Assembly (NCBI GenBank): GCA_003833135.1
Contig: QZLH01000369.1
Location: forward strand, 16,109 to 80,108
DNA length: 64,000 nucleotides
DNA from: Oehlia diaphana
Lineage: Eukaryota > Glomeromycota > Glomeromycetes > Glomerales > Glomeraceae
Reading direction: 5' to 3'
Shown: positions 1-11,824 of the stretch, one piece after another
Layout: each line of letters starts with the position of its first letter
How positions within the stretch are numbered: the first letter of the stretch is position 1
Notes under the pieces: generated by a model
Databases searched by the model: none
What the model was told of the DNA's origin: nothing
What the model saw: only the letters and a program-made list of their open reading frames with translations
Program-made: the position numbers and the translations under genes

Positions 1-218
1 ATTTTGTATCAATGTGGGCTTTCGTGTTCTTCTTAATATTGAATGTCATATTATTAGTATTTGGAATGGGTCCATTAGAAAGTGAATTATTCGCTGATAT
101 TGGTAAGCGAAAACTACCAAAGTCTGACACTTCCACACAGCCTCGTGACAGTGGTAGTGAACCATTTAGTCAGATCGAATCTGGACAACAACAACAACAG
201 AAAGACGAAAAAGAATAA
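1..218 (+). CDS. 3' terminal exon of a four-TM membrane protein paralog (copy A, partial)
   Basis: The frame is open from the window edge to a TAA at 216-218, so upstream exons lie outside the window. The residues include an MWAF motif followed by a hydrophobic helix, matching the position of the MW[IT] motif and last helix in the terminal exons of copies B, C, D and E. After the helix comes a short hydrophilic tail rich in S, Q, K and E with a run of five glutamines, presumably on the opposite face of the membrane. The ATG at position 12 is an internal methionine and is not proposed as the start. Function is unknown. Membership of the family is inferred from the MW motif, the helix position and adjacency to copies B-D. 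Confidence 0.6.
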   Translation, partial: FVSMWAFVFFLILNVILLVFGMGPLESELFADIGKRKLPKSDTSTQPRDSGSEPFSQIESGQQQQQKDEKE

Positions 219-847
219 AAAATACTTGAATTGTAAATTTGTGCATTAAGACTAGAATTTTTGTGATTGATCCAATTAGGAATATATTTAATTCTCCGCG
301 TGGGTAACCGTAGAAATAGGTTGAATGTTGGGGAAAGGGAAGCTAATAATAGTGATGAACGATTTTAATATTTTTATTTTTATTTTTACTTTATTATTTT
401 TTTTTGGTTTATTTTATCTTTTGCATAATTGTAACTTATTTAATCATTTAATTATCACGTGATCAGTTAAGTTACGTGAAACTTTTTATTTTTTTTTTGA
501 ATCCGTTTAATAAATCAATGTAGTTAATTATTATACAGCAATTTTCCCAGTTTAACTCGAATTGGTTTATTGAGAGATAACGTGTGAAAGACACGATGTA
601 AATTTAATGGTGGCTGAGGTCGCTAAGCCGATTGACAAAAAAAATTAAGCCTGAATTTCATGTGGCTATGTAATATTTTTTTTTTATAAAGCAAGTTTCG
701 CTTTGAAATTAAAATTTATCAATTCGTGAAACAAATTTGTTAATTTGATTATAAAACATTATGATAATTACACAAAAATAAATTTTTTTTTTAAGTTCAC
801 CTTATTTCTCATCAAAAATTGGGAATTAAGAGGTAACGAAAACGAAG
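219..847. other. intergenic, AT-rich
   Basis: The spacer between copies A and B holds short T-runs and no convincing gene, repeat or RNA. Confidence 0.5.
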
Positions 848-2347
848 ATGGGAAGTTTTATAAGATATATATTAGGTGGATTAGTTGCAATATGGTTATT
901 ATTGGTTATATTGGCTCCAATAACAGGTACTGTATACCACCATTATGAATAATATATATTATTAAATCTTTTTTATGTATTTTATTTTTATTTTTTAATT
1001 TAAAAAATTTTTAGAAATTGGGAAAATCTTAATATTTAGGATGATTAGTAAAGAAAATCAAGTAGAATTAAATCGCGTTATTGAATATGTGTGAGTAATA
1101 TGATTAATTAATTAATAATTAATAATTTCTAAAATTTCTAAAATCAATTTTATTTATTTATTTTTTATGATAAGTTATTTCTTAATTTCATTTTTTGTGC
1201 CATGTAAGTATTTTGGTTTTTTAAATGATTTTTTTTTTAGTTTTTTTTTAATCATATTATTATATATATATATATTTATTTATATCTATAGGGTGGATAG
1301 TTGTTACAAACTGTTGCGTATGTTTTGCACAAAAAGGAATATTAACTCCTAAAGAATTAATACGAAAATTAATGTAAGTATTGAAAAAAATTAAATTTAT
1401 ATATTATATATATATATAATTATATAATTATATACTAATTATTCTAATTGATTCTTATAAAATTTTTTCTAGTTTCATGGTTATAGTTTGGATAGCTATT
1501 TCAGGTACGAATAATTAAAAATTAATTCATATCAAAAAAGTTGATTTATAATTTACAAGTTGATTGATTTTTTTTTATACATTCTTCACATTCTTCACAT
1601 ACTTCGCATACTTAATATACTTCATATATACTTCACATACTTCGTATACTTCGTATACTTCACATATACTTCACATACTTCGTATACTTCATATATACTT
1701 CATATATACTTCATGTACTTCATACACTTCGTATACTTCATATATACTTCATGTATACTTCACATACTTCATATACTTCATATACTTCACATACTTCACA
1801 TACTTCGTATACTTCGTATACTTCATATACTTCACATTCTTCGTATACTTCATATACTTCAATATACTTCACATACTTCACATACTTCGTATATTTCATA
1901 TACTTCATATACTTCATACACTTCGTATACTTCACATACTTCATACACTTCGTATACTTCACATACTTCATACACTTCGTATACTTCACATACTTCATAC
2001 ACTTCGTATACTTCACATACTTCATACACTTCGTATATTTCGTATATTTCATATACTTCACGTACTTCACATACTTACTTCGTATAATAAAAGTTGTTTA
2101 CACATATTTTACAAAAAATGATATTGGAAATATTCCATCTAATTGTCCACCAGATTATCCATATTCAGAACCAAAACTTCGATTAGCATGTATTATAAGA
2201 ACAGCAAATTATGCTATTATGTGGACGTATACAAGTTTATTAATTATATTTTTAATTTCTGTTTTGAGTGGGGTTTTACCACAAGAAGATGAGATGAAAA
2301 AGAAGGGAAAAGATTTTAATATTAAAACTGTTGTTGAAGGTGTATAA
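848..2347 (+). CDS. small multi-exon membrane protein, copy B of the four-TM family
   Basis: Six exons can be assembled: 848-926, 1015-1090, 1175-1203, 1292-1373, 1473-1504 and 2094-2347, giving 183 residues. Intron phases are 1, 2, 1, 2, 1, identical to copies C, D and E. Exon 1 encodes helix 1 (residues about 5-26). Exons 3-4 encode helix 2 with a CC pair, exon 5 helix 3, and exon 6 helix 4. Exon 6 carries the family signature YTYFTKNDIGNIP, then CPPDYPY, then an MW motif at the start of helix 4. The tail is charged. Donors are GTAAGT-like; acceptors are UAG, CUAG or AAG. Intron 5 (1505-2093) is 589 bp, against 55-115 bp for the other introns, because it contains a minisatellite. The function is not recognised; it is probably an integral membrane protein. 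Exon calls rest on frame, phase and comparison with paralogs. Confidence 0.75.
1581..2084. repeat. 9-bp minisatellite inside intron 5 of copy B
   Basis: About 500 bp are built from TACTTCATA, TACTTCACA and TACTTCGTA units of 9 bp, sometimes with an extra TA. From about 1915 to 2035 a 27-bp higher-order unit (three 9-mers) recurs four to five times. The unit length is a multiple of three and its codons lack stops in several frames, so spurious long open frames rich in Tyr-Thr-Ser or His-Ile-Leu arise on both strands. Confidence 0.9.
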
Positions 2348-3703
2348 ATAAGAAGGATTTTAAAAAAAGGTAATTACGAGATAGAAGAGTAATAATAATT
2401 TATTAATAGAGTTAAATCATTTTTTTTTTTTAAAAAAAAAAAAGAAACATTTTTAATTTATATATATATGTTTATACTGTATATGGTTTTAATAAACTTT
2501 TTTTTTTATTTATAATGAGCTTTTAATTCCGGAGATGCATTTTTCGACGTGACCATCACATAACTACGTGACTTTATGGCGTAATAACCTATAAATAGGA
2601 CTGGCCTGTTCGTAATGTCGTAATGAGAATTTGAGAGAATTATTTATAAGGATTTTTGATGGCTTATGTTTATTATAAACGTGTGTACGGCGTGTACGGC
2701 GTGTACGTAAACATATCGTTAAGCCATAATAAATGGCTTGTATTTTGAAAAGTATATGATTATGTTATAATCCGACATCCGACGTAAACTAAATTTTGAA
2801 CGATATTATTTTGATTTCATTCTTTGATTGGTAGAATCGAACGTAATGAACGTAATCTTATACTGTACTTTTCATTCGACAGATAAATAAATAAAAAAAT
2901 ATTTTGCTTAATTTTTTAAGTATGGTCAAAGTTTTTTCTACGGTTTAGCAAGAAATATGAATTAGGAATTGTCAACAAATATGTGATGCTACATGATGAA
3001 CATGAATTCAAAAGATTCTTTTAAAGAAACTTTTAAAAATGAATTCAGGATTGCCCAATACGACTTGACCAAATTAAGATTTTGTATCCTAAATCCTAAA
3101 CCTAAACCAAAAAATGAAACATTGTAAATCATTGTATTCATTGATTATCGATTCGGATAGATTTTGTCATCTGACATTCATTCAACGGATATCTTTCAAT
3201 CTGGCAATAAATTTTGTTCGAATAATATAAATATATAAATAATAAGTAATATTTTTCTTTTATAAACCAGAAAATAAAGTTTACTAAATTTATTTGACTA
3301 CATTAATAACAGAAATATTTAAAACTGCATGTTATTTATGTTATATACAATCCAAACAGAAATTATCCGTAACGGATAGCGCCCTTATATTCATTCTATC
3401 GGATGGCCGGATTGGATCTTTACGATCTGTTATGAAATTGACGCAGTAATTTAAAGGGCTTATCTATCTATAGATGTGAATTTACATAATAAGTCGAACT
3501 TTTTTAGTGGCGTTCTCTTTTCTATTTATTGGCCAATTGAACTTTGCCATATTTGTTCTAGTTTAATAGATTTTTTTTTTCTTTACCGTAATTTCCGTAA
3601 TTTGAACAAAAATTTAATACTCTTACCTTTTTTAAAGATAACGGATAATTACATTTAACTAAATTATTGTTTAATAATAAAACACATGTATTGATTAATT
3701 TGC

Positions 3704-3734
<31 letters not shown>

Positions 3735-3797
3735 AATTTTTTTTAAAAAAAAAATTTTTTTTTAAAAAAAAAAAAAAATAAAGGGTTTTAATTTCTA

Positions 3798-3844
<47 letters not shown>

Positions 3845-3887
3845 AATTTCTTTTACAAAAATAATTTTTTTTGTAAAATAAAAAAAA
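2348..3887. other. intergenic with homopolymer blocks
   Basis: The spacer holds a triplicated GTGTACGGC motif at 2683-2707. A striking series of alternating T-runs and A-runs at 3702-3846 could form long A:T hairpins and may be assembly-sensitive. No gene was recognised. Confidence 0.5.
2683..2707. repeat. three tandem 9-bp GTGTACGGC units
   Basis: GTGTACGGC occurs twice in full, followed by a third, partial unit (GTGTACG). It stands out for G+C content in AT-rich DNA. Confidence 0.8.
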
Positions 3888-4885
3888 ATGACAGGTTTTA
3901 TAGTCTCAATTTTATTTATTGTTTTTATTATTATTCATATTCTCTTATTATTTGTTTGTCCGTTTTTAGGTGTGTTTGATTTTATATATTATATTGAGAA
4001 ATTTTTTTCAGTCTTAATTCCCATGTTTTACATATTTATTTTATTATTATTATTATTTTTTTGAATAGAAATTTGGAAACTAAAATTATTCAGTGACAAT
4101 CAACTTTCTACTAATTTATTAGAATATATGTAAGTATATTTAAAGTATATTTTATTAATAAAACTTAATAAACAAATTCCTTTAATGAATATCTTTATGT
4201 AATTACAGTTATTTAGCTCTTATTTCATATCAGATTGGTAAGTATAAATTTATATCATGATTCATTCGTTCTATCATATTTGCCATATTTGTCATATTTA
4301 ACATTTTGTTAACATTTCTCTCTCTTTTTTTAGTTATGCATATTATTATCTGCTGTTTTTTTAATTGGCTTAGTTCTAATGGAGTGAAATTGATTTTTAT
4401 GTAAGAATGTTTAAAAATAATTATATGAATTATATTTTATAATTACTTTATTAAATTTTTATTTTTTTGTTTGATTAAAAAAGCTTGTCAGGGATACTTT
4501 GGTCAATCATTCCAGGTAAAAAATATTATAAATATATATATATATGTATAATGTATCATAATTTTTTATTAATTATATATCTTTTCATTTTAAAGCCATC
4601 TACACATATTTTACCATTAATGAATTAGGAAATGTTCCATTTCTTTGTTCACAACTTATTTGTAAGATTAGAGCAACAAATTTGATTATAATGTGGATTG
4701 GATTTATTACGATATTTTTTATGACAATTTGTATCGTTTTTTTTGAAAATGAGAAATTAAATTTATTAATGGGTAAAAAGAGAAAAATTAATAGTAATAA
4801 AAAACAAAAGAGACCAAGAAAAAATAGTAAATGTAGTGAAGTAGGAGCAAAATTGGTAAGTTTGGATAATGATGTTGAAAGTTAA
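3888..4885 (+). CDS. small multi-exon membrane protein, copy C of the four-TM family
   Basis: The exons are 3888-3969, 4069-4129, 4209-4237, 4334-4400, 4484-4515 and 4596-4885, giving 186 residues with intron phases 1, 2, 1, 2, 1. Exons 3 (29 bp) and 5 (32 bp) have exactly the same lengths as in copies B and D. Helix 1 is in exon 1 and helix 2 (with ICCFF) in exon 4. Exon 6 has the YTYFTINELGNVPFLC signature, then RATNLIIMWIGF opening helix 4. The C-terminal tail of about 45 residues is strongly basic (KKRKINSNKKQKRPRKN). The CP.YPY segment of the family is reduced here. The acceptors of exons 5 and 6 are AAG. Function is unknown; a membrane location is inferred from the helices. Confidence 0.75.
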
Positions 4886-4915
4886 AAAGTTAAGTATTAT
4901 TATTATTAATTATAT

Positions 4916-5032
4916 CACGTAAAATTCACGTAAAAATTCACGTAAAATATCGTAAAATTCACGTAAATTCACGTAAATTCACGTAAAATATCACGTAAAA
5001 TACCAACGTAAAATATCATGTAAAATACACGT
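4916..5032. repeat. CACGTAAAAT-type minisatellite
   Basis: Roughly ten imperfect copies of an approximately 10-11 bp motif (TCACGTAAAAT, TCACGTAAAT, ATCGTAAAAT) lie directly 3' of copy C. Confidence 0.8.
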
Positions 5033-5158
5033 ACTTGTCATTACTTGTCGTATTGTATAGTGTATAAACTTGTATATATTATAATATATGTATATATTTA
5101 ATATCATATATATCTATTTATTTAATTCTTTTTGAAATAACTGTAAATATATTTTTCT

Positions 5159-5238
5159 TTCCTTCTTCCTTCCTTCCTTCCTTCCTTCTTTCTTTTTTCT
5201 TTTCATTCTTTTTATTATTTATATATTTTTTTTATTTT

Positions 5239-5318
<80 letters not shown>
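5159..5318. repeat. TTCC microsatellite and 74-nt poly-T
   Basis: A TTCC tetranucleotide run (about 5160-5190) is followed by an uninterrupted T tract at 5245-5318. It lies between the convergent copies C and D. Confidence 0.85.
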
Positions 5319-5320
<2 letters not shown>

Positions 5321-5401
5321 CTTTATTATTATTATTATACGGTATTATTGTTAATTAAATTTATAAAAAATTATCAATTTAAATTACAAAATTACATTTC
5401 A

Positions 5402-6523
5402 TTATAGCAGAGCTTTTTCCCCACGAATTGCAAAGATTTCCTTTTCCTTTACTTCCTTTACTTTAATACTTGGTTCATCTCTAGTTATCCCTTCCTCTTA
5501 TCCTTCGCGATCGGGTTTGAATTTTTAAATGTTAAGAATGAAAAAAAAATTAATCCTTACCATCATTATCAATTCCAACCATATCTTTATAAGTTTTTTC
5601 AGGAACGCACATTATTATAGTAGCTAATAATGTAATTACAAACATTATCCACATACAAATTAAGTTCGCTATTCTTATTTGACATAAATGTAAAAGTTTT
5701 GAATTTTTATAAGGATAATTTGATGGACAAAATAATGGAATGTCTCCTAATTCATCAATTGTATAATAAGTATAAATACCTAAAAAAAAAAAGAGAATAT
5801 TAAAAATTTTTTAAATATGAAAAAGAAAAATATTATATATATATATATATATTATTATTACATATATTTACTTGGAATAACAAACCACAAAATTGTTGCG
5901 ATACTAAATATAAAGAAAGAAATATTTAATATTTTATATATTTTTTTTTAAATAAAAAATCAAATTATTTTTTAGAGATGTTTTTTTTTGTTTTATTAAA
6001 AAATATTACCTAAATTCCAGATCAAGTTGTTTTCTTTCGAAAAAACAGCAAAAAATAATCAATAATAAATGTAAAGCTAAATGAATAAATAATATTCATT
6101 AATACTTTAAATGTTAATTATCATATATACATATATTTCTTACCAATATGAAAGAACGTTAACATCAAATACCTTTTATGTTATAATTAAAAAAAGAAAT
6201 ATGGTGTGAGAGGTGTAAGATTAAATAAGAAATTGAATAAAATTTTTTAGTACTTACATATATTCTATAGGTTTTCTAATTGGAATTTCATTCTTTTCGA
6301 AAAATTGTAATTTAAAAAATTCTTTTAAAAAAAAAAGAAAGAAATATAAAAGAATTTACTCTTCGATTAATTAATTAATTAATAAAAAAAAAAATCAATT
6401 TATTTATGATTTTTTACCAAGAATTGGACATATAAATATCAAAGAAAATTGAATTATGCATATAAAACAAAAAATTATTGAAATTGTATATATCATGGCA
6501 TAATTTGGTCGAGTCGCCGCCAT
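5402..6523 (-). CDS. small multi-exon membrane protein, copy D of the four-TM family
   Basis: Minus-strand exons are 6523-6418, 6321-6258, 6172-6144, 6076-6010, 5903-5872 and 5779-5561, plus a probable extra exon 5496-5402, giving about 203 residues. Phases 1, 2, 1, 2, 1 match the paralogs, and exons 3, 4 and 5 have the same lengths as in copy C (29, 67, 32 bp). The start is the ATG at 6523, because the upstream ATG at 6540 runs into a stop. Exon 6 has YTYYTIDELGDIPLFCPSNY, then IANLICMWIM. Without the last intron (5560-5497) the protein would end at a stop at 5552-5550, three codons after the donor. With it, a charged tail of about 30 residues is added. Convergent to copy C. Function is unknown. 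Confidence 0.72.
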
Positions 6524-7776
6524 AAGTATATCTTCAACATTTAATAAAAGATTTTTGTAAAAAAAAAAAAAAAAAAAAAAAATTTTTTTTTTTCTATAAT
6601 CCCTTTATTTTAAAAAAAATTCTTGTTTAAATTCTAGCTAAAATAAATAAAGAAATTTCCGAAAAAAAAAAAAATATATATATAAACCATTTTCACACCG
6701 TCTTTATTATTGCGCCAATAAATAAATAAAGATAAATTTCTAATATCTTGAGATATTTATTTATTTATTAATTAAGGCTTAAATTAATTAATCATATTAG
6801 GGATTATTTCATATGGTAAATAGTCAAAATAAAACTTCTTGTGTTTAACAAGTTTTTAAGAAAATCCTTGAAATATTGATAAAATTACACCCCTTGGGTT
6901 TTTGTCATCATTATCACCTGATCGGCGCAAATGTAAGTTAATACCTATTGGAATTTTATATGTATTTACAGTATTTATCCGTTCCTAGAAGATTTTGCGG
7001 TAAAAATTAACTATTGATTATACTATAATGGACGGATTTGAAAATTTGAGTAATTCAGAAAGATTTACATTTTCCAAATGAGAAAAACTTTCATTCGTAA
7101 TCTCATTATTATTTTTCAAGTATAATAGTGATAGTTCCAAAGCTTTTTAAAATTTAATCATTTTTTTAAAAATCTTTTTAAAAAAAACTAAGCGAAAGAA
7201 AATAAGATTCGACAATAAAATACACTATATTTTTTATTTTTACTCAAACACTTACTATTGTGTAAATGGCAGGGGATAAACCAGTTATAGACCGGATTCT
7301 AAAGTAAATTTACTATTCCAATTAGCCAGGATATAACTAATACTTATACATGAAATGAATATATGCCCGAACTATGGGCGAAACTTTATTAATATTTATA
7401 TTTCAAGCAAAGAACTACAAGAATTGCTATGATATCGCATACAACGTCATATGACTCGTAGCGCAGTAAATATTAATTCTGGCCCGAACAAATTATAAAC
7501 CAGATCTTATAATTACATATGCATATAAATGCACGCTTGCCCAAAGTGAAGAATTCTTAATGCAAAAGAAACATAACCTAAACTACAATATCACCAACGC
7601 GTCGCGTAATAATGGTATACTTTTTGGAGTCATTTGATTCGAAATTAGTTTGAGAATAAAATCGATTGTACAGAATAAATAATGTTTTAAAGTACAAATA
7701 TTCTTATTCTTAATTGCATACATAATCATTTGATATTCACATTAAGAACTTAAAATTTGAACCCAAACCTATCACA
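6524..7776. other. intergenic
   Basis: The spacer between copy D and the SAM-NYN gene has A-runs near 6558-6590 and nothing else recognisable. Confidence 0.5.
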
Positions 7777-9117
7777 TTACGAAAATAACAACGAACTATA
7801 CCTGCCTTTTTGGAATTCATGAACTTCAGGATATATTTTCTTTACCCAACACTTTGCTTCCCTCCATTGCTCGAGATTATCAAAATACATGTGAAAAGAA
7901 TGACCATCGGGCTTGTACCACCAACAAAACGTGTTCAAGTTCATATAACATTCCATCACCTGTTCGTTACCCCAGGTTTCAACCGCGTCTCCATTGATTT
8001 CAAGAAACTTTTTGTCTCTAGAGTTTTCGCGTCCACAAGCATACATAAAAAGTGTATAATAAGAATCTAAATACGTAATTCTTGTTTGTAAATCAGGGCG
8101 ATAAGGCACATTTATCCATTTAAGACGTTGAGAAATTCCTAAAAGGTAGATTACTTTTAAGCACATAAATTTTAATAACCCATGATTACATATTTATTAC
8201 CATGATCCCAGAACCATATTTCGACGATCCAGTCTCTCAACAGAGCTCGTCTTAATACAGGACGATAATCGCCATCACCACTAACAATTACAATTATGCC
8301 GGGTCTTTTATGTTCTTGAATTGCGTCACTAATAGAAGCCCCTAGCTCATTCTGATCAAAGACTGTTACTTGACATCCAAGATTTTCAAGTTCCCTCCAT
8401 ATCGAATCGTTCGTCGGTGGACACGACCCAACAATAACTGGGTTATCACCTATTTGTCGTCCGTTCAGAACCGTTTTCAGAAGCCGACCGTAATCGATAT
8501 AAAGTTGATCCTCATAAACATTTTCAAGGTTGCTAATTAATTGCTTTCCCTCGATTTCAATATTAGGATTATCAATAAAAATGTGTACTAGTCCGGTGGG
8601 TTCTCTTGAAAAATCTACAAAGAAAATATTTACATAAATCCTGCGAAACAACGGTTATCAAAAAGTTAACTATTCACTTACCGGTTGCACCGGATTGCTC
8701 TACAATGTGTTTTTTTCGGGCGGGTTGACGATAAGATACAGGAAAGAAAAGCACAAGATTAGTAAGTATTCGGTGTTATATAACAGACAGCCAAATCATA
8801 TAGAACGAGTAAGAAATACTACGAAAACAATTAAATAACATGTGAGGTGTACAAACGATAAACTATATTTAGAACTTACTTTGACTATTTAACTTATTAA
8901 TTAAGTTGACAAGCTTAGCTCTTGGCCCCATTCGAATGTTACATTCTTTAAACCTTTCTTCGTTTAACATAAGAAAGCTTTCACCATCAATCCCTTGATC
9001 ACGAAAAATTCCAAGTTCATTTTCGTTAAGGCCAAATTTTCCATTCATGAAAGTGATAAGAGCTTCCATGTCATATTTTTTAACATCTTCATACGTAACA
9101 CTTAGAGTTGTAGACAT
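7777..9117 (-). CDS. SAM-domain plus NYN-domain protein (putative RNase)
   Basis: Four minus-strand exons are supported by phase: 9117-8880, 8699-8682 (an 18-bp micro-exon), 8614-8201 and 8138-7777, giving 343 residues. Residues about 6-76 form a SAM domain (YDMEALITFM near its start, GIDGESFLMLNEERFKE in the middle, RAKLVNLINKL in the last helix). Residues about 86-225 resemble a NYN/LabA-like PIN fold. HIFIDNPNIEIEG gives the first acidic site, NPVIVGS the central strand, and IVSGDGDYRPVLRRAL the second acidic site. NYN proteins are known metal-dependent RNases, so RNA cleavage with SAM-mediated multimerisation or RNA binding is inferred. The C-terminal 120 residues (from GISQRLKWINV) are rich in W, Y and C and were not recognised. 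The micro-exon is required to keep the frame. Confidence 0.75.
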
Positions 9118-11167
9118 TACTATAGTGTGACAAAGTGCAGTCTGCGTTGCACAGTCTAGAAAAAAAGAAAATTTGTTGAAAAAGAGTGGAAAAAAAAACT
9201 TTTTTAAATTTATTTATGAGAAATTGGTGATTAATTGATGATTAGTTAGTTAATCAGTTACTTCTGTGACGCAGCAGCCGGCGTATGATTTTTATCCGAA
9301 ATGCTATTGGAAGAAGTGTGACGAGGCTTCGTGATTGGACTTTACAACATGATAAAAATGAAAGAAATCATTAAATCCCAAGACAATGTTCTTTTAAAAA
9401 TATCATTTGGAAAGAATACAACCGTAAAAAATTTAACTTTACGTAATCATGAAAGTTTTCGCTCACGAAAATAGAATCGGTGGAATTGATGAGGTACTGT
9501 ACGTTTATCGTTAAAAAGTTTTTATGGTATAAACTATCGTAATTAAAATATCTCTTTCTCATTTTTTAGTGGTTAATCGAGTACTACTTGAAATTAAATA
9601 ATTAAAACTTTGATACATAAGATCTAATATCATCTTATAGTCATACGTGCAACCTTAGCCAATCTATTATTGTTAAATAGAAAAAAAATATCTTATCTAA
9701 TGAAAAGTTATGATTTATACGTGCAATTTTATTGGTGGAAAAAAAAAAATATTTTTAGTAAAAAAGTATGTATTTTGCATCAGTAGATACAGTGAATAGA
9801 GTCAAATTTAGTACAGTTAGTACAGGAGTTACGGTCACGCTGTATCACGCCAATTCGAAAATTTGCGTTATTTTTTTTTATTATTTTAAGTTTTTTAGGT
9901 GATTCAGAACTTTATCGTATTTCCTTATAGAAAATTACATTTGATAAAGATTACGCTACTATTGATACTCATGACTTTATAATAATTTCTTGGAAATATA
10001 ACTATCATACTTCTTATAAAAGGAGATAAATCTCTATCTGGGAACACAGAAGACAATTAAATATTCCAGTAATTTATTAAGAATGACATTATTACTCTTA
10101 ATATTAAGAATGAAATATGATATGAGTTTCACATGGTCATGATTTTCAAGTCAATGTTGGTGAAAGTCATTTGTCATAATAAAGGAATAGGAGTAAATGA
10201 CAATGATTATACAGTATGTAATTTATCAAATTACTAATTATATTCGTTTTATTTCCATGATGTTTTAAAATTATATAATCGTGTTTCACTCAGTCCTAAA
10301 ATTTCATTGGCCATTACACGTAATGTGGCAGAGAATTAAAACATTTTACGTAAGTATTGTTATATACCTTCCTTATGTTAAGGATCTTTCTCACAATCTT
10401 TCCTACAGAGCTCCAAGAAACGAAATCTTCCGTTTGTAAATGTCTCATTTTTCGTTTTTTCTACCATATTTGCCAATAATATCAGATACCTAATTTTAGA
10501 AATATATATATTAAGGTTGGTTGCCGCAAGTAACGATTATTATATATGGTTGTAATATTATAAACGTAAGCTGTAAATTGCTGTAAATACTACACTATTG
10601 TGGTTAGCTAAAAGATGGTAATTCATAATTATATTTACTTGACTTTTGGATTTACGGAGACCAACACTAATATATATATATAAGAAATATATCGGGATAG
10701 AATATTTTATAATAAATATATTTCTCAAAGTTCAAGATACGAAGAAAAATTTTATAAATAAATAAATAATTCGTTATCAGGATTTAGGTTGAACTTGCTT
10801 CGAAAAAAAATGGCAAGGAAAATTCACTAATTATTTGTTAAACAATCATGATTTCATCGTGACACGTTAATCTACATAAATCGAGTTTTTTAAAGCAATA
10901 CCATTTTCGAATATGTGATTACGACGCTCAACAAGAATATTACTAAAACAGGAGTTATTTTCCTTTCCTTTCTCCCTCCCTCACCCTACTTTTCCCTTGC
11001 TACTACTACATTCGTCTTTTCCCTCCTGGTCGATTTTACTGCACCGTGATCAAGTGACAAATTTTTAAAGACAGTAACGAAATATTTAAGTATTTTATAA
11101 TAATAAATATATTGTATAAACTTTAATTTATTAAACTACTTATCATAACGAAATCTTTTTTTACGTA

Positions 11168-11285
11168 TCCCTGTAAAAAAAAGTCGATCCGGTTTTAATA
11201 TTCCATCTTTTTTCCGTAAAAGGTTCATATTTCCGGAATTAATAACCTTATATCACGGAATTTATACATTTTCCGTGAATGGATC
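11168..11285 (+). repeat. dispersed repeat, copy 1 (related to 55433-55560)
   Basis: It starts CCCTGTAAAAAAAAGTCG and continues through TTCCATCTTTTTTCCGTAA to TTTTCCGTGAATGGATCC. The same ordered landmarks occur at 55433-55560. Probably a short non-autonomous element. Confidence 0.6.
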
Positions 11286-11696
11286 CCTTTAATTAGAAGG
11301 TACATGGTTCAAAAATTAATATTAAAATATTATAATATTGTCTATATTTTTTTAATTTGAGATTATCGAAAAGAAAATTCAGTAAAAAGTGAAAAAATAA
11401 TTATATACATCAAAAGTACAATTTCCATTTAGAAAAATTATCACCCATTTCTCATGATTTCTTTGAAAGTCTTGTGAATGATTTAATTATGGGAAGAATT
11501 AATATTCCATTAGAATCCCATGATAAAAATGTTGATGAAAATCTCATTTTTTTATAAATCATTTTACAATTGAATACTGAATTCTTATTTTTATGCAAAA
11601 TACAAAAATCTACAATTGAGCGGTAAGAAATTTTGTACAATACTTAAAAGAATTAAATGTAAATTTTTTTACAATTCACTTTTATGTTTAGAGCAT

Positions 11697-11824
11697 TGTC
11701 AGATATTACCTAATATCACTGCTTACCCCTCAGGTAAGATATATAATATATATAATTCCTTATATAGTATTATATGTAACCTAGGATCTTTAGTTGCCCC
11801 CAAAATATTAGGTAATATCTGACA
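11697..11824. mobile_element. 128-bp MITE with perfect 20-bp TIRs and 4-bp GCAT duplication
   Basis: The arms 11697-11716 (TGTCAGATATTACCTAATAT) and 11805-11824 are exact reverse complements. The tetramer GCAT lies directly outside each arm (11693-11696 and 11825-11828), as expected for a target-site duplication. The interior is AT-rich and non-coding. The superfamily is unknown. Confidence 0.85.

Noticed and set aside
1560..2121. Long overlapping open frames rich in Tyr-Thr-Ser or His-Ile-Leu on both strands
   Set aside because: They arise from the 9-bp minisatellite, whose unit lacks stops and is a multiple of three. The array lies inside an intron.
4916..5032. CRISPR-like array of short repeats
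   Set aside because: Units of 10-11 bp are directly adjacent without unique spacers, in a eukaryotic genome.
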